From Eucommia ulmoides (lineage: Eukaryota > Streptophyta > Magnoliopsida > Garryales > Eucommiaceae), in NCBI GenBank assembly GCA_016647705.1, contig CM028333.1, positions 28,556,743 through 28,620,742 on the forward strand: DNA of 64,000 nucleotides, given 5' to 3'. A model generated the notes under the pieces. It saw only the letters and a list, made by a program, of their open reading frames with translations. It was not told the DNA's origin and did no database searches. Of the stretch, positions 33,521 through 45,822 are shown piece by piece; the first letter of the stretch is position 1; every line of letters begins with the position of its first letter. The position numbers and the translations under genes are program-made.

Positions 33521-34905
33521 GTAGTTTTCAAGTGAATTAGTTATATTTAATTGTGTTTTTGTTAGTTTTTATGTAATTCAGGTGTAGGTACGCAAAAAAG
33601 CGAAAAACGAGCGAAAACGGTAGGAAAACGGTGAAGAAATGATGAAAACACAAGTTTCAAGATTACAAGATCCACCGCTACGGCGAAGAATCCATGACCG
33701 TGGCAGTGAGAATGCAGAGAAATGTTGAAATGAACAAAGTCCCACGACCGCGGCAAGAATCCCACTGCCGCGGCAGTAAAAGATCAGAGAGTTGGATATT
33801 ATTCCACCGCCGCAGTGCAAACCCACGGCCGTGGCAGTAAAATATCTGAGAACAAAATGACTTATCCCACGGCCACAACAATGACCTCTACACAACAAAA
33901 TAGATATTTTGAGATATTTTAAAACCTTGTGCCTATAAATACTTATTCTCCCACTTCCTTTAAGAACTCTTGGAGCATGGAACATACCTAACCTTAGGAG
34001 CTTGATCCTTGACCATTCTTGAAGAATACATTCATCATCCAGAGAAGAGAAAACATAGCCAAATCGATCTTTGGCGACAGTGGATCACTCCACTTTAAGA
34101 TTTTATCTTTCTCTCTTTGTTTCTCTTTTTGTACTTTAATGTTTTATTGTAAATGATGATGAATACCTCTTTGTTTAATGTTCCAATGGCCAAGATCATG
34201 TTACATTAGATAAATATTAGTTAGGGATCGGTGTAGTTGTGTAAATACTAGTTTGATGGAATATACATTTTCTTAACAATTGTTTGTGTTTAAATCCGAT
34301 TGTGTTCATCATTTTATGAAAAATAATATGCTTGTTAAGGTATTAGGGTTGGATTTGAGAATCTAGGGTTTGACGCTCAGAAGAGGTAACCCTGGATTCG
34401 GACTAGGGTAAACACATCGTTACGATCTAACAACCTGAGAGGGCGTTAGTTAGTGTGCAATCGATGACGTTGGGGAAAGACTTACGTGACCTAGCGTTCT
34501 TAAGACATTGAGGGGGACCTCTTCATTGACATGAAGTCACATATTCACTCGTGTTACACCCGGGAAAGGTGGCGAGTGAGTTTACGAATCGAGATTGTCG
34601 GATACCTTTAATTAACTAAATGAAATCAAACATGTATTAAGTGAACGAAATCAACCCCTAGGTAATCAACTTAGTTAGGATTAACCCACTAATTATAGTT
34701 TAGCTTAGTTTTAATTAGTTTAATTTAAAATCATTTATTTAACCATCTGGATAATATGAGACTATGCCAATTGCGGTATTCAACTTATTCAAACCGTCCC
34801 TGTGGGAACGATATCCGATCTTAAACGATCCACTATATTAAAACTAGACCTCGTGCACTTGTGAGTAGTTCATACGCGAGTGCGTAACAAACGCTTCGAC
34901 GTATA
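33521..34905 (+). repeat. 5' LTR of element C, 5'-truncated
   Basis: It starts at GTAGTTTTCAAGTGAATTAG, equivalent to 37,653 in the 3' LTR. U3 carries the dyad array at 33,670-33,890 (CACTGCCGCGGCAGT is the best unit), two AGATATTTT motifs at 33,902 and 33,912, and TATAAAT at 33,934. The end near 34,905 is set by the adjacent primer site. Confidence 0.85.
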
Positions 34906-34931
34906 AGTTTTTTGCACCGTTGCCGAGGATG
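34906..34931 (+). other. Primer-binding site of element C
   Basis: AGTTTTTTGCACCGTTGCCG (then AGGAT) corresponds to the Athila/Tat site with two changes. It is the same arrangement as in element B. Confidence 0.72.
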
Positions 34932-35059
34932 GTGTTAAATTGGTTGATATTGCGACTAAATAGTTGAATATTAATCCAAACAATTCTTTTGTTTTAATTT
35001 TCTTTTTATTTATTTTGTTAATTTGTTTCGTGAGTTGTGATCAAACAGTGCATGCATCG

Positions 35060-35460
35060 TAGAAGAAGTTGAAATTCTTGACTCTTGATCCCGAGATCGA
35101 GAGTAAGTTGAAAAGGATAAGGAGAGAGACAAGAATCCAACTTCAATACCATGAATCGTGATCCAACGAAGCATTTGTTTTTTTCCAAATTCCTTGTCTA
35201 TGAGGGATTTTGGTGAAAAATGCTCAACCAAGTCCAACTAGGGACGCTAAATCAAGCAAGTTACAATTTTTTGATCCAAAATCAAGGGTATCAATTTTTA
35301 CCCGATTTTTGCTATTATTTATTTTTTTGGAGGCCGGATTGGTCTCAGACCGTGTTTGGAGGTAAATTAAGAAGTGAGGATAATCGAGGATGTGTTTCGC
35401 ACTTAAAATCGTTGAATAAGCGAAGTGGAAACGCATGGTGTGAAGCCTTTATGTGAAAAC
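35060..35460 (+). pseudogene. gag: Gag N-terminal relic of element C
   Basis: LTLDPEIESKLKRIRRE near 35,078-35,130 is like the DPEIE-x-RRE start of Athila/Tat gag proteins. A frame at 35,220-35,456 follows (LNQVQLGTLNQASYNFLI and onwards) that I cannot assign. No protease or RT lies downstream. The call rests on one motif plus position just after the primer site. Confidence 0.5.
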
Positions 35461-35489
35461 TTGAAGAAAAAAATGAAAATCCAGCAACA

Positions 35490-35690
35490 GGCTCACCGCC
35501 GCAGTCGTGGACGCACTGCCGCAGCAGTGAAAATGCAAAATGTCAAGTTTTCAGTATAAACACTTCACTGCCAAGGCGGTAAAACAACAGAATGTTAAAT
35601 TGTGAAAAAGGCATTTCACCGCCGCAGTGGTGACACGACATAATATTTTGATTTTAAAAAGGCACTCACACCGCCGCGGCAATGAGGCCT
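35490..35690. repeat. Dyad array in the interior of element C
   Basis: Five GC-rich units of the LTR type (for example CACTGCCGCAGCAGTG and CACCGCCGCAGTGGTG), but outside the LTR. They are not followed by the AGATATTTT-TATA block that accompanies them in the LTRs. Confidence 0.8.
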
Positions 35691-37607
35691 CTGTTTGTTT
35701 AAAACCATCCTGCTATTACACAAATGCCACAACCACTTTTGAAACTCCAAAATCTCTCTATTTTTTATCCTCCCAAACCGTTTCCAACCCTCAAATTCAT
35801 CCTACTATTTACAAAATTTGTGATTTCCACTACAAATTAAATTCCAAAAATCAATTTTTAACCCCATTTTCACGATTTTCATTCTCTATGGGATTTTGGT
35901 TTGATTTTTGGTGATAAACTAAATTTCTATGGATTGTTAAATTGTGTAAAACAAAATTGCATGCTACATTGTTCATAATTTGTTGAAACATTGTGATTAG
36001 TATGTGTGCAAGATCAAATCCACAAGTTCATGTGCGACCGCTTCGGTCTTGTCGCTACACCTTTTGCAACCACCACAATTTCCATTCCGACGTAATAGTG
36101 GTGGCGATGAGTTTCCTCCAACGAACGGTAAGGGGTGAGACTTTTAAGTCTTATTCCCTAGGTATGTGTTGGCACTCAATTTTACTTGTCATATAAACTG
36201 TTATTGGGTTAAGTTTTATTTTAATTTTTGTTTATGCATGTTAAATTCTTAGTTTAGAGTATGTATGTTAGTATTTAGAGTAATGTAAAAATGTTTATGT
36301 ATGAAGTCATATATGCTTGGTGAGTTGTTGAATTGGTCTAGGGCCGCTTCCCAATGATTAAAATTATCTCTTATTGTATTTTGAGGTCGGGGGTAATGCC
36401 ATTCATGTGTGTTTTGTGTGCTTAGCATGTTGATTAGGTAAAAATTATTATGATCCTAAAATCGTACGATCTCATGGACTCAGTGTATAATTATTTGAAT
36501 AAATTGACGATGATTATTCAGTAATAAGTTCATGACAGAAAAGAGGAATCTAGAACTTGATTTGGGATAGACTTGAGGCGAAATCCTTGGTAAGGTAATT
36601 CCGGAGGCATGATTTAGGCCTTCACTTTTTTCGCTTGAACCTTTGAAGCTAACCTGAAAAATTTATACCCCTCGTTACCCTGTCGAAGTCGATAATCTTT
36701 TCAATTCTAAACACGTTTCAGTACTCTATCCAATTAAATTTTTCCAAACTATTGTCGCTAAGCCTAAAAGTCAAAATTGAGTGAAATCGAGTTGCATAGA
36801 CTAATGCACTTGAAGTGAGCGATTGGGGTTTCGAACGAATTGTTATGGGTTCAGTATTAATGTATTCACTTGTCATTCTTTTTGCACGCCCCTAAAATTA
36901 TACAAATTCGAATAAGTTTGGGGGTATGACAATATTTAAAAAAAAAAAATAAATAAATTTATGTGAATATAGTTTTTATTTTCATTTCTTTCGACAAGTG
37001 AATACAAAGTTCTTCAATTCTCGTTCAGGGTTGTGTTTTAAACGTGTAGGGTTATGAGAAAGAGATAGCGACAAGCATTTGTACCTCGAGTATCGTTTTA
37101 TCTTAACGATTTGCTATTTTATATTCTTGCGATACCCTTAGTCATTCTCCAAAGCTTAACCAAGCCCTATTGATCTTTGAGAAAGTCCGAACCTACAATA
37201 GTGGATAGTCGAGCCCAGTCAAGCGTATGGTTTTCCTGAATCCTTTAAGGTTTAAGTCATGAGCTTGTCTACTGAATGATCCAATCTGGAGTTTGGTTAG
37301 TTATACATTTGAGCTCTCACACACACACATTTTCAATAGATCTAGAATGGTTTTTATTGAAATTGATTGTTGAAATTCTAGAACACCACTTGGTGTGTAT
37401 TATTTCCCGAACTTGATCAGATTGAGAGATGTTGAGGGAGGACCAACTTGGTCTCTTCGATTGAATTTGGAACTCGCATGTGTATACTTCTTCTTTGTTA
37501 TGTTTATTCATTTTTAGATTAGTTGTTAGTTAATTAGAGTAGTTAGTTTAATTTAGTGTTAGGGTGTTTTGCTCGAGGACTAGCAAAATTTTAAGTTTGA
37601 GGGTATT
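35691..37607 (+). other. Non-coding 3' interior of element C
   Basis: No sustained reading frame. From about 36,190 it is co-linear with the 3' interior of element B. It ends in AAGTTTGAGGGTATT, the polypurine-like tract before the 3' LTR. Confidence 0.65.
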
Positions 37608-38979
37608 TGATAGGTGTAAAATACCTATCTACTTCTAAACCGAATTTGGTAGTTTTCGAGTGAATTAGTTATATTTAATTGTGTTTTTGTTAGTTTTTAT
37701 GTAATTCAGGTGTAGGGACGCAAACAAGCGATAAACGAGCGAAAACGGTAGGAAAATGATGAAGAAATAAGGTTTCAAGATTACAAAAGCCACCATCGCG
37801 GCAAAGAATCCACGGCCGCGGCGGTGAGAATGCGGAGAAGTGTTGAAATGAACAAAGTCCCACGACTGCGGCGGTAAAAGATCAGAGAGTTGGATATTAT
37901 TCCACCGCCGCAATGCAAACCCACGGCCGTAGCGGTAAAATATCAAAGAACAAACCGACTTATCTCACGGCCACGGCAGTGACCTCTGCACAGCAAAATA
38001 GATATTTTGAAACCTTGTGCCTACAAATACCCATTCTCCCACTTTCCTTAAGAACTCTTGGATCATAGAACGTCCCTAACATTAGGAGCTTGATCCTTGG
38101 CCATTCTTGAAGAAGATATTCATTATTCGGAGAAGAGAAAACATAGCCGAATCGATCTTTGGCGACAGTGGATCACTCCACTTTAAGATTTGATCTTTCT
38201 CTCTTTGTTTATCTTTTTGTACTTTAATGTTTTATTGTAAATGATGATGAATACCTCTTGGTTTAATGTTCCAATATCCAAGATCATGTTAGATTAGATA
38301 AATATTAGTTAGGGATTGATGTAGTTGTGTAAATACTAGTTTGATGGAATATATGTTTTCTTAATGGTTGTTTGTGTTTAAATCCGATTGTATTCATCAT
38401 TTTATGACAAATTTAATATGCTTGTTAAGGTATTAGGGTTGTATTTGAGAATCTAGGGTTTGACGTTCGGAACCCTGGATTTGGATTAGAGTAAACACAT
38501 CGTTACGATCTAACGACCCGGGAGGGCGTTACTTAGTGTGCAATCGATGACGTTGGGGCAAGACTCACGTGGCCTAGTGTCGTTAATACATTGAGGGGGG
38601 ACCTCTTCGTTGACGCGAAGTCACGTATTCACTCATCTTACACTCGGGAGAGATGGCTAGTGAGTTTACGAACTGAGATTGTTGGATACCTAAACGAAAT
38701 CAAACATGTATTAAGTGAATGAAATCAATCCCTAGTTAATCAATTTAGTTAGGATTAACCCAATAATTATAGTTTAGCTTAGTTTTAATTAGTTTAATTT
38801 AAAATCATTTATTTAACTGCCTGGATAATAGGAGACTATGCCAATTGCGGTATTCAACTTATTCAAACCGTCCCTGTGGGAACGATATCCGATCTTAAAT
38901 GATCCACTATATTAAAACTAGACCTTGTGCACTTGCAAGTAGTCAATACACGAGCGCGTAACAAACGCTTCGACGTGCA
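37608..38979 (+). repeat. 3' LTR of element C
   Basis: It starts TGATAGGTGTAAAATACC and ends near CGACGTGCA. The first 22 bases include the inverted repeat GATAGGT...ACCTATC. Its dyad array is at 37,790-37,985. The exact end is uncertain because the next eight bases (AGTTTTTT) also follow the 5' LTR. Confidence 0.82.
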
Positions 38980-38987
38980 AGTTTTTT

Positions 38988-40094
38988 CCTACCCTGCTAG
39001 TAGAAGGTGTAGGTGTAGCAGCAGATTTCAGATAATTTAGAGATATGTGGCCCAACTCATGACAATAGAAACATATCAGATCTGCCATAGGACAGTCTCT
39101 AATGAAATGATCCGATGATCCACATTGTTAGCACACAGCTATTCCAGCTCGGCTAAACGTCTAACTTCTACCCTGCCTTTGCAGACCTGAACTTGAACTC
39201 TGTCCAAGTACGATCTCTCGTTTCCCAGAATATGATTGTCGTGGGCCTAAGCTCCTAGCTAACTAGTCGGTTGTTGGGGTCAGAGGAAATGGCGGTCGAG
39301 GTACAGCTCATCGAGAGGTACTACCTAGATATTTGTTAGGTGACTCGAACCTACTCTTTTTGTACTGTTCATGGTTCTAAGCAAATTCTCATACACCTTT
39401 CTCTACTAATTTTTTCGTGTTTACCAATTCCGCATAACTTTTTATCCGTCTGCCTATCAACCTGGAACGTATTTGTAGATAAAGTCCTTTCTGGAATCTT
39501 GCTTCTTCAGTCTTCACCAAATCAAGAGAAAATCGGGATAGGGCATCGAATTTGATTTCATACTGCAGAATGATCATCTTCCCCTATTTTAGTAATATGA
39601 ACTCCTCCTTCATCTCGAATTGATAGGATTCAGGAAAATATTTTTCATTAAATACAACAACAAATTGATCCCAAGAAATCTCCTCACCTGGAACTAAAAT
39701 TAACCTCTTCATTTTCTCCCACCAATGTTCGGCCTCTCTTTTCAACTAGAAGGTGGCGAGAGGAACTCGACTATCATCAGTAATGCCCATTGCCTAAAAT
39801 ACGTGCCCTATGCTCCTCAACTAATTTTCAACATCTGTAGGGCCCGCAGTTCCCGTAAAAGCCAGAAGGTCCAATTCCTTGAATCTTTCCAAGAGTACAG
39901 CATGAGGAGTGGTTGTTTTAATTTGGGCCTTCTGGCATTCCATCATATTTGTCTACTGCTCTGTCAGTTTCACAGCAACCTGTAGTATTCGCTTGACAAC
40001 ATCCAAGCTTTTTTGCATCCTATTCCTTTTTCCTCTAGGGTCCAGAATTCCCAGTACTTTTATTTTCACATTCTATAGTCAAGATCTGAAATGA
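38988..40094 (-). pseudogene. gag: Element D gag
   Basis: The minus-strand frames show ERFKELDLLAFTG, AEHWWEKMKRL, WDQFVVVFNEKYFPESYQ, then 39,577-39,389 (YEIKFDALSRFSLDL, IRSRLIGRRIKSYAELV), all typical of chromovirus Gag. A zinc-knuckle pair follows near 39,150-39,040 (CGSSDHFIRDCP and CFYCHELGH). Stops and one or more frame changes separate the blocks. It ends at element C and the protease resumes on the other side. Confidence 0.82.
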
Positions 40095-40265
40095 ACTTTA
40101 ATAAGTAACAGGGCCAACAATGCAAATGATAGTGCGTTACGCAAATGTGTTATTTAATCCAATAAAATAACTACCACTCATGTGCCGAACCAACCTATCA
40201 ACATCCTACCTTATGGTCCATTACTGACTAGACAATTTGGCACATCTAGAGAACCTATAACGTAA

Positions 40266-40281
40266 GCTCTGATACCAAAAA
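40266..40281 (-). other. Primer-binding site of element D
   Basis: On the minus strand TTTTTGGTATCAGAGCTTA lies next to the LTR end. It is a perfect iMet-type TGGTATCAGAGC site. Confidence 0.85.
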
Positions 40282-43200
40282 CGTCACACCCCACCCTAGG
40301 CCCCCAATGCCTGACGCCGGGCATGACGTCGACTTGATATTACACAACCAGCCAACAAAAATATGTATATAAACATATACCGCTATAGATTTTTTTTTTC
40401 TAAAAATATATATTTACCAATCTCAAACCTCAGATGTACATGTGTTCCCAAATATCCATAACAAAACTATAAAAATTGAACCTTTCATGATTCACACCCG
40501 TGTAACCAATCCTCCAAAAATGACACTATTTTTCTACTCTATCTAGTGCCAGTAGTGAACCCGTCTCTAACTGTGGCACTTGCGACCAAATATTTTATCA
40601 GTATACTATCTTCATATTATAAAAATAATTTATGGATCAAGCTTAATTAGCAAATACCATTTTTCGAACATAATATAAATATAACCACCGCACACTGAGC
40701 CGAAACCACAACTATCATTGTAATAAGATAACGCATTTAAATCAACCAATCAAATTATTTTGATGTATAATAAAATACCGCATATATATTTTTCTACTAG
40801 TCATAAGATCGTTTCACCTCACGATTGAGAGTTACGACGATACCATAACCTGTACAACTATATCATCTAAGGTGGCTATCAGTGCCAGGACCGTTTAATA
40901 TCTCTAATGGTAGGAGTCAACACGTGGTAAAAACCACCATATCATGATGATAATCATCATTGTCAACAACAACAATAACAGATATCAACCACCTATAGGA
41001 CTTGCCCTCCTATCATGTCACAATACAGCGTTCTACAGGATATATCCTCTTGTTAGGAGAAACAACATCCTACAAGACATACCCTCCTATCGGGATCACA
41101 TTATGGTATAGTCAGATAATAAAAATTATTTTCCACATTTAAAAATTTACTTAATCCGAATAACGTTATAAAATAATCCATTTTAATAAACTTTTTTTTT
41201 TCTTTCACATTTTAATAAGAAAATATAATTTGACAATTTACATAGAAAATAGTACACTCACCTTGATTTTTGCACTACTAAAAATACTATCGTCCAAAGG
41301 TTACGTGGTTAGCGTCGCCTGTGAACCTAACAACTAAAGGACCTAAACTAAGAATTTACTTAAAATAAATCTAATATGCAATGCGTGACCCTAAAATGCA
41401 CTATTTTCATTCCCAATTTTTTTTTTATTATACGAAATTTTTTAATACCTAATTTTTTAAGTTAATTGATAGGTGTAATTTATCTATTTATTCCCAAGCT
41501 AATTTTGGTAGTTTTTGAGTATTTTTATAGCATTTTATTATATTTTAATATGTTTTTATTTATTTTGTCTTAAAATAGGTATTTGGGGTGAAAATGGACT
41601 AAAAGGATCCATAAATGATCAAAGCAGTAGAAGAATGGTGGAGAAAAAAAGCAAACCGATCATATTCAAAGCCTACATCCACCACTACAGCGATGAAAAT
41701 ATAGAGAGTTTGTTGAAGCTCCATCACCACAGCGATCAGGCCACTGCTGTAGCGGTTAGGCTACTGCTGCAGCAGTCAAAATACAGAGAGCTCCACCACA
41801 GCAGCAGTTAACCTGCCGACCTCCCCACCGCTACAGCGGTCATACTGTAGATATTTTAGGATATTTTGAGATATTTTGAATCCTATAAATATCATCCATA
41901 TTCTCCCCAAACGGAAGGTTGACGTTTTCGAGAGTCTTGAGAACTCCAAGGTCATTCGACCAATAGAAGATCACAACGCAAAGAAGGATGAAGCATTCTC
42001 AGAGCGATTTTAGTTGCAAATCTTCGAATAACAGCTAGTCTCCTCGTTTCTCTCTTTCTCTCTTAGTTAGTTGAATGTTTGTATATGTTTAGCGTATATT
42101 TGGTTAGGGTCATGTATAGCTAAACATATATTGTCTAGGGATCGATGTACTTCACGAAAACGTCATTTATATAAAATCTATGTTTCGTTAATGGTTGTTC
42201 ATGTTTATCCGATTATGTTTGTCGTTATTCCATATTTATATATTTGTTTAGATATATTGAGAATACAGGGTTTGACACTCGAGAGGGGTAACCCCGAATT
42301 TAGACTAGGGTTTAAACACAACGCGACGATCTAATAACCCTGGAGAGAGTTAGAAAGTGTGCAATCTGTGACATTGGGATGAGACTCATATGACCAAGTG
42401 TCGTATAGACGCTCGAGGGGGACTTCGGCGTTAACACGAAGTCACATATTCATTCACTTTACACTTGGGAGAGGTAGTGAATGAGATTTCGATACTAAGA
42501 TTGTCAGATAGAATGAACGCCATTAATATAAACTAGATTGAAATGAACACATTTAAGTGGACGAAGTTAATCTCTAGGCAATAATTTCTCATAAATGTTA
42601 TACCGTTATATTAGTATATTAGATTAATTAGTTTAATTAGATAATTAGTTTAGTATATTAATTATAAAAACTACAATTTTTATTGCCTAGATAAAGTTAA
42701 GTTATGATAATCGCGGTACTCAACGACCGTCTAATCCAATCCCAGTGGATACAACAACCCTTACTCTTCCCACTATACTAAAACTTGACCCGTATACTTG
42801 CGGTGAAAGTAGCGACGTATCTACGCGCTACCATTAATATTAATTGTACATAAATTATTATAACGACGACTATAAAAAAAATTCCGTTAATAATGTAATC
42901 TGCAGAAAAACATCAATCGACTGTTAAAATTTTTATTAATCAACGAAATGCTAAAAATTATCGTTGTGATAAAATTTACAATTTTATTTTAAATCATACT
43001 CTTCGCAAGTTTGATATATCTATACCTACTATATTTCTCGAACCTACGTATATAATTTTGACATATAAATATACCTGTATACTTGTTCATATAGATAGTC
43101 CTATAAATTAAACATGATATATATTTTATTTTAGCAATATACATACATACATATATATATATATATACATATATATAAAACAATACCTGTAATGGACAAT

Positions 43201-43674
43201 TTATTCGTTAGTTCCTTCTCTTTTTTTGTTTTTTTTTTTTTAGCCGTTGACAAACACACACACACATACATATATATATAAACACAAGCCTTTAAACCGT
43301 CTTTCATTTTTTGGTGGTGTTTGGACATAACACGTGTAACTTTTTTTTATCTATATATTATATAGATAATTGGGCTTATTTCCTTCTTTGAGAAGGAAAC
43401 AAGTCCCACCACATAATTATATATTTTTATTTATTTATTTACACTAATTTTTCCTCTTAAAATAAAGAAAATATTAATTATATTCCAAAAGTTTTAAAAT
43501 CTTATTTTAAATAACTTAATAATCCCTAAACTTTTAAAAGTTAAAATTAAAATTAACATATTAGCCCCTAAAATTTTTAAAATCAAACTTTAAATAACAC
43601 ACTGAACCCCATTATTTTTCTAAATGTTCTAAAATGCAACTAGAAATATGCATGTGCAAAAACTAGGCTTTACA
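40282..43674 (-). repeat. 5' LTR of element D, split by solo LTR 7
   Basis: It pairs with 26,640-28,662. The terminal TG/CA is preserved at 43,674 (TGTAAAGCC on minus) and mutated at 40,282 (CGTCACACC instead of TGTCACACC). The LTR without the insertion is about 2.0 kb. Confidence 0.85.
41467..42833 (+). repeat. Solo LTR 7, inserted in the element D 5' LTR
   Basis: Perfect TSD TTAAT (41,462-41,466 and 42,834-42,838). It starts TGATAGGTGTAATTTATC and ends TACGCGCTACCA. 1,367 bases. The dyad array is at 41,683-41,845 (CACCGCTACAGCGGT). AGATATTTT at 41,849 and 41,869 precedes TATAAAT at 41,884. The empty site exists in the other D LTR (about 27,816-27,830), confirming the boundaries. Confidence 0.93.
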
Positions 43675-43679
43675 GTAAC

Positions 43680-44574
43680 CTTCGATCGGCCCCCTGTGGC
43701 CGGTCACAAGTGGGTTCTCCTTGGTGGGGCTCATCCTTGAGTCTTTTCAGGTTATCCCAATTTGCCCTTACAAGAGCATTGTCCTTTTATATCGCCTGAG
43801 CTCAACTCAACTGTCAGGGGTGGGATGCTTACCTGTAAGTCTTTAGACTCAAGCGATGTTTCGCCGTCGAAAAACGACCGTGGTTAATCTCTGGGCATAA
43901 ACTGTCGATCTGTGGAGAGCGTCTGGTTACACCCTCGACACAATATGCCCTATGGGTTTGCTCTTTGGAGATCACTGTCGACATGATGCATCAGGATGTC
44001 ATTTTTTATTGGATATCACCCTCGGCGCGATGCGCCGGGATGCCCTTTTTTCTTGGAGAAAAGTTGGGGGCGATACATATCTGTCCGAGATAGGACAGAG
44101 GGTTACTCATCCCAGCCTTGTGTTTTACTCAATGATTGAACAGAAGGCTACACATCCCTGTTCGAGATGGGGCAAGGAGCTGCATTTTTTCGTCATTAGC
44201 AAGAATTGAAGAACATGTTGGATCGAACACATCTTCTATTGATAAGTAGCTCTATTACAAACTTCAAAAAGATTTTTTTTTTTTTTTTTATACTAGTCTA
44301 TCGGATCTTCCTTATTGGGTTAGTATCATTTTAGATGCTCTCCGTTCTAGGGATGTCACAATGGGACACTCTTTTCCGCTTCTAGCTTATAGGTGTTGGG
44401 ACGGAAGATACGAGTGACACGGTATAGACCTTCCCAGGTTGGGGCTAACTTGCCCGCAGTGTGATCCTTAGTGGCTAGGGTTACTTTTCAAAAAACGAGG
44501 TCACCAACGTCAAAGGATCGAGGGCAGACCCTTTTATCGTAATATCTGGCTGCCGTTTGTTAATAAGCTGCTTG
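43680..44574 (-). other. Element E region between integrase and the element D insertion
   Basis: GC-richer than its surroundings, with no recognised domain on either strand. It contains several CGA/TCG-rich stretches and a T17 run near 44,272-44,290. It continues, across element D, at 26,639. Confidence 0.5.
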
Positions 44575-45557
44575 TCAGATACAGGCACACTCTCTCTTTT
44601 CTTCGAGAAAGTCAAGGTTACGGGCCAAGGAGGTGTCATTTTCTTCTGGGATAAAGACCATTATTGTCTGAGTAGAGGGCATACCGACCTCAGCAAGGAT
44701 CATGACTTCTGATCTAAAGGTCATTGCGAAAGGGGTTTTCCCCATAAGGGTCCTCATCGTGGTGTGATATACCCAGAGAAAAAGGTACACGTCCTCAACC
44801 CATATTCCTTTGGATTTATCTAACCTAGTCTTGAGTGCATGGAGAATGGTTCGATTGGTGAGTTCTAATTGTCCATTGACTTGAGGATGCCCCGAAAAGA
44901 TAAAGTGGGTCTGAATCCCCAGCCTGGCATTGAATTCAGCGAAGAGATCATTGTCGAATTGCTTCCCGTTGTCCAAGACAATAGACTTGGGTATTCCAAA
45001 ATGGAAAAATATGTTCTCCCAAATGAAGTCTCTGATCCTTTCTTTTGAGATTCGTGAAAGAGGCTTGGCCTCTACCCATTTCATAAAATAGTCGATTGTA
45101 ACAACGAAAAAAAATTTATACCCGATACTTTGGGAGAATGGTCCGAGAAGGTCAATGTACCAGTATTCCACTAGAAAAAGGGATAAGGACTCGCTATGGG
45201 GACAACAACAATTGGGGGAAGCTAGGGATGGAAAGCGAACCTCTAACATTTATCGTATTTTTACACAAATTTCATGGAGTTCTTATGCATGTCTATCCAG
45301 AAGTATCCATATCTGATGAGATTGTAAACCATAGACTTTCCTCCTGAGTGGTTACCACACACCCCTTCATGAACTTTTCTCATCACGTAATCAGGCTCTT
45401 TGGGCCTCAGGCAGCGGGAATACAGTCCCGAGAAAGATTGTCGATAAAGCACCCTATTGATAAGGGTGTACCTTGCCGCCCTATACCGTATCCACCTGGC
45501 CTTAGCCCGGTCAGAAGGGAGCATTCTATGCTGGATATAATCCCTTATCAGGTCCAT
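44575..45557 (-). pseudogene. pol: Element E integrase (Tat/Retand)
   Basis: From 45,557: RDYIQHRMLPSDRAKARWIR, LINRVLYRQSFSG, VMRKVHEGVCGNHSGGKSM and GYFWIDMHK, the zinc-binding leader. The core then follows with DLLGPF (first aspartate), SIVLDNGKQFDN (second aspartate) and NGQLELTNRTI (glutamate), and the tail GKTPFAMTFRSEVMILAEVG. All three catalytic residues are recognisable. A frame break lies at 45,261-45,249. The tail is cut off at 44,575 by a stop. Confidence 0.88.
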
Positions 45558-45822
45558 CTAGATCAGTCCATCGGAGGGAGAAATCTGGTGGACACCTGGT
45601 TGGAAACTACTGTACTCAGTACCTCCAGATATTCGACGGGGATGCTACTCTTTAGGGTGAATTCCACTGCGGAGGCCAAGTTAGCGAGAGTGTCGGTATG
45701 CCTATTCTTCTCGGGGGATCCACCTCACTTGTACATTTTGAAATTTTCCATGAGTGTTTTCACCCTCCCGAGGTAAGCGGTTATGCTCGGATCCTTAGCC
45801 ACATACTCACCATTAACTTGAT

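Larger units (their letters stand above)
33521..38979 (+). mobile_element. Element C: non-autonomous partner of element B
   Basis: The 5' LTR (33,521-34,905) lacks about the first 45 bases; the 3' LTR is 37,608-38,979. The interior is about 2.7 kb, nearly the same length as in B, and again has no protease, RT or integrase. It contains a gag N-terminal relic and a non-coding 3' half co-linear with B. It is inserted between gag and protease of D. Because the 5' end is truncated, no TSD can be read. Confidence 0.82.
26640..43674 (-). mobile_element. Element D: Tekay/Del-like Ty3/Gypsy chromovirus
   Basis: It is full length on the minus strand: 5' LTR 43,674-40,282, iMet primer site, gag, protease, RT, RNase H, integrase with a chromodomain-like tail, polypurine tract, 3' LTR 28,662-26,640. 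TSD GTGAC (26,635-26,639) and GTAAC (43,675-43,679), one mismatch. Three later insertions split it: solo LTR 6 in RNase H, element C between gag and protease, and solo LTR 7 in the 5' LTR. All reading frames carry stops, though the integrase core is nearly intact. Confidence 0.88.

Noticed and set aside
45138-45776. Plus-strand ORFs opposite the integrase of element E
   Set aside because: They are shadows of the coding strand and have no domain.
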